DNA from: Madurella fahalii
Taxonomy: Eukaryota > Ascomycota > Sordariomycetes > Sordariales
Assembly (NCBI GenBank): GCA_029876055.1
Contig: CM056877.1
Coordinates: forward strand, 1,116,001-1,180,000
DNA length: 64,000 bases
Direction: 5' to 3'
The stretch's first letter is position 1. The number at the start of each line of letters is the position of its first letter. The notes under the pieces were generated by a model, which searched no databases, had not been told where the DNA came from, and worked only from the letters and a program-made list of their open reading frames with translations. Both the position numbers and the translations under genes were made by a program. This document shows, one piece after another, positions 55,500 to 64,000 of the stretch.

Positions 55500-58063
55500 C
55501 TCCATCTCTTCCGAGAGTACGTTGCTACCATGTCTACCTGCCTCTTGGAAGGAATCCAGATATTCCATCGTCAGGATTTCAGACGGCCGGGGAACCGTGA
55601 TGAGTAACACCATCAGGTTTGCCTCTTGGCTTCATCCGACGACAAGAAACGTTTCATATCAAGGCCAAATCTTCCCGAGGAAGGACGCCAACCGGAAAGT
55701 ATGGATCATAATGCAACCCACAGGGACTTTCCTCATTATTTTTTGAACCCCATCCTTTAGAGAGGCCCCCGAAAGGAACAAGCCGCTGCCAGGGATGGCA
55801 CAATTCTTTTGTCTATATTTTTTTTTGAACACTGTATAATTTGTTACCCCGCGGAGTTTTCGAGGCATAGGAAGCATGGTTTTATTCCGGCGCAAGGGGG
55901 GGGAAGATACACAATAAGAGTCGATCAGATTCTCGGGGAAATTTGGGGGCGTTTTTACGATTTTTATTTCTTTTTTCCTTTTTTCGTCTAAGCGGCCGTT
56001 CATAACCCAGTTCTTAATACCCCCGTGTCCGGCCCCTTTTTTATTTCTTCACCTACAAAGACTCCCAACACCGTCATAGAAGATGGATGAGGGCGGAAGG
56101 TAAAGGCATGGCATTTCCCTTTTTTTTTTTTTTTTTTTGGGCTCCGGCATGATACCACTTGTCTGCCTTGGTTTTGGCCTTTTTCCTCAGATCCTTCATT
56201 TTGGGGACGGGTATTGATGGACATGAACTTTTTTTACTCGGCTCTACGATGGAAGGCGGAAAATGCGGGATGGATGAGAATCACTTAGACACTACCCTGG
56301 GTCAATAGCCCATTTGCGTTGCTGACGCATTGAAGCGCCGCCGCAAAGCACAGAATTACGTTTTATATTTCCCTGGTTTAGGAGGCCGGCGGGGGAACCT
56401 ATCTCGTCTATCATTGTCAAGGTCACAATGGGACAAGGTGGTCACCGTCGCCAAATAGCCAGGGATGATGGGGAGGGGCAAGGAAAGTGGGAGGAACAAG
56501 GCTCGAGGCCCGGGATCTTCAAGCCCGCGTCGTAATTAGAGCCTTTGATGAAAACAATTGAAAAACGTTTTGATCACCTAGTGTTGAGCACCTCGCTTGC
56601 GGGATTGAAACGGCCATTGGGGCCAAACCATGGCGGCTCGATCATCCGGGGCTGTTAGTGTAGTCCGAGCCAAACTCACTACGTAACTAAACTGTGATGG
56701 TCAAAGGAGGGATTCCGGGATCAGCTCCACGTGACTCGCTCACCATGCCCGCTGATCACCTCTCAGCTCATCATCCCGTCCGTCCTCAGTCGGTCAGCCC
56801 ATGTTTCCCCCCGTCCGAGTGGCTTAGTGGCAAAACGGCTGCGCCCAAGGCGCATCGTCAACTCGTTGCCACTGTTTTGTGGTCGGCCATTCCATATTCC
56901 ACATTCCCGCATTCCACACCCGACGCCACTCCCCTCTTTGTCACACATTCCGTTACGATGGGGCGAGCGCGGGAATAATGCCTCAGAATATCTCACCCCC
57001 GCCCCGGTCTCTTTCGTCCTGTCGCGCGGTCGCACTGCTTGCTGGTTTGCTGCTCGCCAACGCCCGAGGCAACCCACATCACCCAACCTTTTGCTTTAGT
57101 TGGTAAGGTTTGTGCATGGGGTGGTGGTTGAGATGATTGGCGGAGAGCGGACGGCGCCACGTCGCCCTACATTCATGGAGATTGTGCGGTTGCAGAGGCG
57201 GGTTGCATGCAGCCTCACTTGGCGTTTTATTGTGTAACTTTGTAAAATACTACGGTGTCACTCATATCATCATCATCATCACCACTACCACCATCACCCA
57301 CCAACCATCCACTCCTCCATCGCCTCGGTCCGTTCGTTCGTTCGTCATTATCGGGGCCCGGGGTGTACGACGGGGGCAATGGTAAAAAAAAAAAAAGAAA
57401 AAAAAAATTAAGGTAATCTGGTTCGATCTGCTTCTGCGCCTAGACCGAGAAAGCGCTCACCACATACATAGACGCACCGCAAGCACCGAGGTGCGTAGGC
57501 CCATGATTGGGTGTTTGGATGAACGATGCAATGCAGCCTGCAAGCCAAAAACCAGAAAAACGAGGCTTGCGTGCATGGGATAGGGAAGGAATGCACGATT
57601 CCATTGGCGCATAGCCTAGCACACTGCGGGCACACGCAGCAAAACCCGTCCTTACCTTCCGTCCCAATGGGGAGCGCGGCTGGGCTGAAGTGAAGTAAAA
57701 AGTGAAGAAAACTTGCAACTCATGATGCAGATTTGCGAGCTATGAAAGGGCACACGGACCATGGCCTGGCTCCACCCGCGCTGGGCCCGGGCCCCCCCTC
57801 CACACTTCGTCAGGGAAAGGTACCTTCTCCTTCCGGTTTAGGAGCCCAACTACACACACACGGACAGGCACATACACTCACACAGACACGCCCACCCACG
57901 CAGAGCACATCATCCCTTCTCACTCGATTCATGGGACTGCCATCTGTGGAAGATACTCGGACTTTAATGCGAGCAGGGCAGATATGCCGAATCGCCGTTC
58001 CTAGCGGCTGCAGGAGGGAAGGGGGAGTGGGGGGGTTTGCGTCTACGGCAGGATTTCTCAAAT

Positions 58064-58080
58064 GAATCGAATCGAATCGA
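58064..58080. repeat. (GAATC)3 short tandem repeat
   Basis: Three perfect copies and two extra bases. Confidence 0.9.
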
Positions 58081-58460
58081 GATCCGTTGCTTACACAGTA
58101 CAGACCTCCTTCCCGTCTGATACCTGCAGCCCGCAGGGCCGGGCGAAAACGAAGGGGAAAAAAAAAAAAAAAAAATAGTCACTTCTACTCCCGCATCAGC
58201 GTGCTCTTGGAGCCCAGAGGGATGGATCGGGCCTATGGCTGGGGCGCGGCGCTTCTCGGTGTGATCAGTGTCAGGGCGTGTCATCCCGTCTTTTTGCCCC
58301 GCCGCCCAGTTTTTGACGATGACGGAGCGGGAAGCTTTGCTTCTTTCTTTGCATCCCCGTAAACTGCTCCTTAGAGAGAGGGGCTCTTCTTTTTTTTGTT
58401 CCCTTCTACCTTTGCACCCCGGTAAATTTAGATGCTCCGAGTTGGGTTTGGCTAGCAGTT

Positions 58461-58500
58461 AGCCAGCCAGCCAGCTAGCTAACCAGCCATCCAGCCAGCC
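58461..58500. repeat. CCAG-type tetranucleotide repeat
   Basis: Imperfect array of CCAG/CTAG/CCAT units. Confidence 0.85.
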
Positions 58501-58860
58501 ATCTTTTCGGACCTTCTGCCTCTTCAAACTCCAGTTTAGCGGCAAGTGGCGGGCGAATGGCGTTTCTTGCGGCTTCGAGACTCTCGCCCCTACTCTTTGT
58601 TTGGATGTTTCTTCTTACTCCGTATTTTGGTCTAGTCTACCTCTGTAGTCCTAGTCCTTTCTTCCCCGTCCCCATGTGCCACTTCCCAGCCGGGCTGGGG
58701 AGTTGGGGCTGGCTGATGAGACAACCCCCGTTGCCTTTCCCCTCCAGCTGATGGTTGACGTGATGGCGGCCCGAGGAGTGACATGATTACCTCATCTTTG
58801 TCATATGGCTTCTAAAGGCCCACTCTAGCCGTGTTTTTGCCCTCCGCCTCCTCCTTTTTT

Positions 58861-59619
58861 TCACGGGGACAGGCATGCGACGATGGCCGCAATGGCAGCG
58901 AGAGTGCCGTCAGGGTTCTCGACCTGCACGGTGCGGAGGCCTAGCTCTTTCGCCGGGTAGTCGTTCCCGCCGGGGAAGATGGCGTCGCCGATGAACATCA
59001 TCTGCTCCAGCGGGATGCCGCTGGCGTCGCGCAGCCGCTTGAGCCCGTACCCCTTGTCGACGCCCTTCTTGGTGATGTCGATGGACGTGGTGCCGCCCAT
59101 GTTGATGGACAGGTCGGGCAGCCGCGTGCGCAGGTCGGCCTGGATGACCTTGCGCTTTGCAAAGTCCGGGTCCCAGTGCTTCTTCTCCGAGATGGGCGCG
59201 TCCTGGCCAAGCGCCGAGAAGGTGATCTGGCTGCCGCGGTCCTCGATGCGCTCGCCCCACGTCTGCTGCGGCGTGAAGCCCGTCGCGTCCAGGGCCGCGT
59301 CGAAGGCCTGCAGGATGTTGGCCTTGGTCTCGTCGCTGAAGAGCTCGGCGTAGACGAGCTCCCACTCGCCCCTGCCGTTGTTGCCCTTCCTGTACAGCTT
59401 GGTCCCGCTCGTCGGCATCATCCACAGCTTGGACAGGTCCGCCCGCGCCGGCAGCCGGCTCGCGATCTGCTTCTCGAACTGCGGCCAGTCGCCGCCCGAG
59501 ATGACGGCGACCTGGGCCACCTCGAGAAGGTCCGCCAGCGCTTCGCCCATGTTGTCTTGGACGGCCTGCTTGCTTACGGCGAGCGTGCCGTCGAGGTCAA
59601 AGGCTACGAGGCTTATCAT
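58861..59619 (-). CDS. HAD-IIB hydrolase (phosphomannomutase-like), bacterial type
   Basis: Single uninterrupted exon, 252 aa. HAD motifs are complete: motif I FDLDGTLAVSK with nucleophile Asp8 and Asp10, motif II VISGG, Lys in the DITKKGVDKGYG block, and motif IV GDAIFPGGNDYP. The cap has the TWGERIEDRGSQITFSALGQ and MGGTTSIDITKKG blocks. This arrangement, with GGDWPQFEKQI near residue 43, resembles a group of bacterial proteins annotated as HAD-IIB hydrolases or phosphomannomutases more than eukaryotic Sec53/PMM. Likely activity is phosphotransfer on a sugar phosphate; the substrate is not known. The absence of introns, unusual for this window, and the bacterial resemblance suggest transfer. 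It stands alone in a gene-poor tract. Confidence 0.8.
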   Translation of the reverse strand: MISLVAFDLDGTLAVSKQAVQDNMGEALADLLEVAQVAVISGGDWPQFEKQIASRLPARADLSKLWMMPTSGTKLYRKGNNGRGEWELVYAELFSDETKANILQAFDAALDATGFTPQQTWGERIEDRGSQITFSALGQDAPISEKKHWDPDFAKRKVIQADLRTRLPDLSINMGGTTSIDITKKGVDKGYGLKRLRDASGIPLEQMMFIGDAIFPGGNDYPAKELGLRTVQVENPDGTLAAIAAIVACLSP

Positions 59620-62176
59620 TTTGGCGCGCGGGGGTGGGTGGGTGCCGTCTCGTGCTACCGGGATTCAGCAGCGCGTCCGTATCATGATCCGGTGAAGGAA
59701 CTGCGCCGGATACACTCACTCTGGTTACCAAGGAAAGCGCCAGCTGGAAAGCCGGATTGTGTATACCTCTGTTTCTCTGGCGCCAAACAATCGTGAAACG
59801 GGACACGTTGAAGCTGGATTAGGCGTCGACGGCCGGTCGGAGCCAACGGCCCAATTAGCTTTGAGCTCCAGGCCAAGGCAGAGGGCTCTCATTGGAAGCT
59901 TTTGCACGGTACATAAAGAAGCCCCTCAGTAAAAATTTACAGACCGTTCTAGCTCATCTCTGCGGAGTTGGAAACTTGGCTTGTGAAAGACCTCGAGATC
60001 GCATGTTTACGCTTCCTCCTGATCACGAATCTTAGCACGACCAGGACCTAGGTGTTAGAACTTTGTCAAGAAGAGGTGCAGCTCGGATCTCGCTCAATGC
60101 GTTTCATGAAGCTGCAAAGGGTTTACTCATCGCTCACAGCCCAGAGGACACCAGGGGCTGCCTCCTCAAATCCCAGGGTGCTACGGTAGAGAGTGGCTTC
60201 TCGAAACCCGGTAATGTCGTATTTACACAGATTCTAGAGCCGGATGTCGCGCTGATCCTGCGGAAACGGTTTCCCTGTTTCCCTGTTTACTTGGTTACTG
60301 TTTTTGGAAATGGTACAGTACCTCGTCGTCTCGGAAGCTCTGTGGTCCCGACTCGAGTAGCCCGGATGTACCGGCAAGCATGGCAGGAAATGCTAGCCGT
60401 AGCTGGCGGGATGGTAGTGGGTGTAAGTGGCCCATGGACGGTACCTGACTTGGGGGTTATTTCTTTTCCCGCTGACCACGTAGCAGCCCGGTCATGCAAA
60501 CCCGTGTTTCCCCCGCAAATCGCCTTTCATTTTTTTGAGGGTAGCCGCGGCAGGATTCGAACCCCACACTGCAAGTGCCCGGAATCCCATCAGTTGTCTC
60601 GGTTGCCTGCCCTGCAACCCAAAGGCATCTCCGACTCGCGGGCTTTTTCTCCCCAGGGAGTTTTGTTGGCCCTGGGCCAATGAATGAACTTACAGGGGCA
60701 TTGCAGAGTGGTGGGGCTGATGCAGTCTGTGCTTCACTGCCTTAAAGTGCGTGCATTAGCGCCCTTTGGGGTTCCCTTCGAGCTCGCTCACATTACCACG
60801 GTACTGTATGTACGATACGCAGAGTAGCGTACAGCAGCAGGGCCTCCTCTCCACGCCGATGCTGCCTGTCACACACAGCCTTTGCGCGCTCTTTTTCTTT
60901 TTTGCCTCTCAGGGCCCATCCCACCAGACGCGCTGCGCGCAGAGACATGCCGCATGGGGCTTGTTTGTTTGGGCCCCGCATCGAGCGGCCCTTCCTCTGA
61001 AAGCCTTCCCGTGCCGCGTCCTCCGTCCTGGACCTTCGATTGGATCTGCCTTGCATCGTCCCAGCTAGGGAAAGGGACTCATCATCTGGCGGTGAAGGGC
61101 TGGACCGGCCATTCAGGCGCCTGCCGGTAAGCCTCTCAGATCATGTCGGGCCTCTGGTTGGAGCGTTGGGCTGCCGGCAGCTGCGATGGGCGGCCGCTGG
61201 GATGCTCCGAGAGACCGCCATCGTTCTCGCGGGGCTGACGTCGGCGTCGGCGCACCTGACAAGGACACTTGCTCTTTTCGCGGAGAAGCTTTTCTGTGGC
61301 TTTGCCCCGTCCTATCATGTCACGGAGCGAAGTCGCGACCAAAAGAACAGGGCCCCCCTCAAGCTCGCACCCGGGCAGACGGTGGTCTCACCCGAGGGGG
61401 GCTGCAACGGTCCTCGGTATCTCCTGCAGCTCATTCACCAGCATCCACTGGTCGAACAGTTTTATTAGCTGCGAGTCAGACAGCCAAGGGAGAAGATGTG
61501 TCCGGAACGGGTCAAAGGTCTCATCGCAAAGCCCCCCCTTATTGCTGCTGCAGAGCAACCGCCGCGCCCCGCGGAAGTGCGTCACGTACTCCGATCAGCT
61601 GCACGACACGGGGCGTTGTCCCATGTGTGTTTACGCCCTCGTCGCCGTCATTGTTGTTAACCGTCCGGAGGCCAGTCCCGACGCCCGAGGCAGGGAACGG
61701 CCAGTCGGAGATCGGGGAGCTCCCTGTCCCCCGTGATTCCATGTTTTGGCGATGGATTCTGGCCCGGCTTGCTCCCTGTGAGTGGCTGCCAGAGCTGCAA
61801 GTCTCCAAGTGTGATTAGTACCTAACGTCGACCACTTTCACACCGCAACAAACATCCACAGAGAGCCACACAGCCTATCACGAACCAGTATCAGTGCACG
61901 CAGCTTTCGGTCCCTCCGATCCCGTGAGGCATCGAATCGAGAAACGGGAAATCAGAGTCGGCGGTGTGATAATTCGCATCCCTCCAACAGGCTTATGGCA
62001 GTGTGGCTTGTGTGCCCTTAAGCCCTCAATCAGCCAGTGATCCCGGATGTCTGTATGCCCATATGTTTGTTGACAAGATCAGGCCGTCTGGAAGGGTAGT
62101 TTCGGCTGGGCATTCCGGCCGGCTTGGCAACGCCGTCCACGCCGGGGTCTCTGCGAATGGTATTCATTGGTTCTTG

Positions 62177-62197
62177 CAAGGTCCAAGGTCCAAGGTC
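62177..62197. repeat. (CAAGGTC)3 tandem repeat
   Basis: Three perfect 7-mers. Confidence 0.9.
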
Positions 62198-62388
62198 CAC
62201 GACCTAGAACGCCTTGATGCCTACTTTTGCCTCCGCTTCGTTAGGCTTCTACCGGGGATAGACGGACTGGTCGATGCTAGGCTCTTGTCTTGGGTTGTGA
62301 GTTACGTCCTGCATGTTTTGGATCACCGCATGGAGGCAAGCCAAACCCACCAGCCCGGATTGTGACGGCAGCACCTAATTTGCCACTG

Positions 62389-62876
62389 TCAACCTCGATC
62401 CTGTCCAAAGGTATTGTCTGAATCTGCTAATCCCACTCCTGGTTGAGAAGGTAACCACCCACAACGCCCTTCCACTGTGAAGCCGCATTGGTCGTATAGA
62501 GCAGTACTTCCCACGAACTTTGTGGCTCCAGGTGCAAGGCCATTGGTGACAAGAACCCAATTGCCATCCCAACCCAAAGGTAGAGCCCAAGGCTGCTCGC
62601 CGAGAAAATCCTTCGAACTAGAACCGTGAGGACCTAAGACAACGTTCGTGTCCAACGAATAAGGCGCACCTAGAGAACAACCGATTGCCTAAGACAATGA
62701 GGGCGCGTTGAGCGGTAGCCATCAGGCCAGAAATGTCCAATGGCACTTCTTTCCGACCAAGACTTTGCTGTCCCTAAAGCCATCAAAAGCCATTGGGCCA
62801 GAGTTGACTTTGATAAAACCACTCCTGTTTTGATATGAACGCCGCTTTGGACAGGAAGTGGTACAGAGGGTGACAC
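62389..62876 (-). pseudogene. Possible frame-shifted coding remnant
   Basis: Two adjacent minus-strand frames have protein-like content: 62876-62670 (VHIKTGVVLSKSTLAQW) and 62655-62389 (LGWDGNWVLVTNGLAPGATK, then YDQCGFTVEGRCGW). No family was recognised, the frames do not join with a clean intron, and no convincing start was found. It could be a relic of a small secreted protein or chance. Confidence 0.25.
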
Positions 62877-64000
62877 ATTGAGGGATTGAATATCTCAGAG
62901 TTCACAGAATCGGACTAGCTTGCACCAGGACGCAGCTTGCAAAGTGTTACTAGTGATGATCAGTCCCTTTGCACTTAGACATGATGCCCTTTGCAACTTA
63001 GCGCCCAAAACACTTGTGCTCAGGGGAACCCTAGATGAGGTAAATTCTCCCATTAGATAACCTCTTAATAATTAGACACGAGAAAGCCGTTGACGAGAAT
63101 AAAAAAACTAAAAAACTAAAAAACTGCAACTGGCTCAATGTACCTAGTCTCGTCTCGTGCTTAAGGCCCTGCAGTAGATGCGTGCGCGTGCTCCTCCGCG
63201 TGATGGGTATCGAGAAATGCTCCCCAGCGCGGTTCAGGATGACTCTCCGCAGAGTCCGTGATCTCATCGCTTCGCCGTCCTCCTTAAGCAAGAGTGATGA
63301 CTGGCTGCCTTTGTTTCTAGGCGCGAGCAATCATTACGGTCTGCACTTGGGAGTTACCACTCGGCAATATTGCGCTGATGGGTGCAAAATTGCGTGCGGT
63401 CCGGACAGAGGGGACTTGCGCTTGGATCGATGTCTCGTCACACAGCTCTCGGGTTCTTATCAGCTTCCAATCTAATGTAGATGGTCTTTTATTAGGGCTG
63501 AAATTGGGCCCCTTCTTCCGGAAAGACCTCGAATGAAGTGCCCATGCGTATTCTAAACGGTCTGCAGGACGGACATGCTCCAGACGTAGGTGCAGTGGGT
63601 GAGCCACCACGACGGCGATGAGTGCGGGACAAATCCTGTAAGCTGTGCCTCGTCCTGATGACCTGGTGGTGAATGTTACAGTTTTGGGGCCATGTCTCAC
63701 CCACCTGTTGGATTAGTCAAATGGGATACTCGCGGGAGAACGGCAAACTTGAAGACGGCTTCGAATGACGCTTCTGATCGACCCTGCTAATGTAGCCTGC
63801 ACCCAGCTCGCCATATCAGCTCGGTAAAACCAGACTTAATGAGAGCCAGGCTCCTTAATCCTTCTGGGCTGCGCAAGATAACCTCCCCGTCAATCACACA
63901 TGGCATGAGCAGTCATAGCGACAGAGATAGCAGCTAAGCTTAGAGAGACAAGACCAGGAACGTTGTGCCGTTGTCATGAAATATTAGCGCGCCCGACGAC

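Larger units (their letters stand above)
55500..58860. other. Gene-poor region downstream of the kinase
   Basis: 3.4 kb without a supportable gene. Holds T19 (56120-56138), A-rich 57384-57407, A18 (58158-58175), CA-rich 57850-57910, (GAATC)3 at 58064-58080 and CCAG-type repeats at 58461-58500. A short tRNA-like string at 56813-56865 is discussed under rejected items. Confidence 0.5.
59620..64000. other. Gene-poor right end
   Basis: 4.4 kb with no gene I can support. Features: (CAAGGTC)3 at 62177-62197 and an AAAAACT repeat at about 63103-63126. A minus-strand pair of frames (62876-62670 and 62655-62389) shows coding-like composition but shifts frame. AT content rises beyond 63000. Other open frames look fortuitous. 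Confidence 0.45.

Noticed and set aside
56813..56865. tRNA-like string: GTCCGAG followed by a perfect A-box (TGGCTTAGTGG) and a GCGCC/GGCGC hairpin
   Set aside because: No B-box/T-arm (GGTTCRA) and no matching 3' acceptor strand follow within the expected distance, with or without an intron. At best a tRNA-derived fragment.
59176..59796. 206-codon plus-strand frame over the HAD gene
   Set aside because: Antisense shadow; the opposite strand has all HAD motifs.
60535..60640. Minus-strand GGTTCGAATCC resembling a tRNA T-arm
   Set aside because: The T-stem does not pair well, there is no A-box at the right distance, and no acceptor-stem partner for the 3' end.
1..64000. CRISPR arrays, operons, bacterial promoters, integrated viruses
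   Set aside because: None seen; spliced genes and gene content are those of a fungal nuclear chromosome, and no reverse transcriptase, integrase, transposase or capsid motif was found.

Overview
The window is nuclear DNA of a filamentous ascomycete, most likely a Sordariomycete of the Sordariales/Chaetomiaceae type; the placement is inferred from gene content, not from a search. Genes are GC-rich and broken by short introns, mostly 50-80 bp, with GT(AAGT/ATGT) donors and clear CTAAC or CTGAC branch sites. The recognisable proteins (Mdm31, Pno1, Tma7, Dpm1, an ENA-type ATPase, Prp4 kinase, a Ran1-like kinase, a CFEM protein) are fungal. Exons were joined by eye, using reading phase, splice signals and family knowledge.

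Layout. 0-15.5 kb is ordinary gene-dense chromosome: the end of eIF3j, Mdm31 (-), the KH-domain ribosome-assembly factor Pno1 (+, seven introns), a Rad60/Esc2-like SUMO-fold protein (-), a peroxisomal 2,4-dienoyl-CoA reductase-like SDR (+), an MFS transporter (-), a CFEM GPI-anchored wall protein (+) and a fungal PCI-like protein (-). 15.5-25.6 kb is a decayed accessory island. It holds a large multi-exon pseudogene with several C-to-T type stop codons, an intact intronless deaminase-fold protein, an unrecognised two-exon gene model, and a wrecked Zn2Cys6 regulator that has lost a zinc ligand.

26-46 kb is again housekeeping: a FabG-like SDR (+), Dpm1 (-), an ENA Na+/K+ P-type ATPase (-), a disordered AT-hook protein (+), a CSC1/OSCA cation channel (+), the tiny ribosome-associated Tma7 (-, four introns in 68 codons) and the spliceosomal kinase Prp4 (+). 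46-64 kb is gene-poor. It holds only a Ran1/Pat1-like meiosis-control kinase, flanked by about 7.9 kb and 3.4 kb without recognisable genes, and one intronless HAD phosphatase/phosphomutase of bacterial appearance. The last 4.4 kb has no gene I can support.

Most genes act independently (translation and ribosome assembly, mitochondria, membrane transport, splicing, glycosylation). Points most worth a second look: the intact deaminase beside RIP-like wreckage; an apparent 2-nucleotide exon and a homopolymer frameshift in Pno1; three GC-AG introns among about 37; recurrent C14-C22 tracts; the possibly bacterial HAD gene; and the very large empty space around the Ran1-like kinase.
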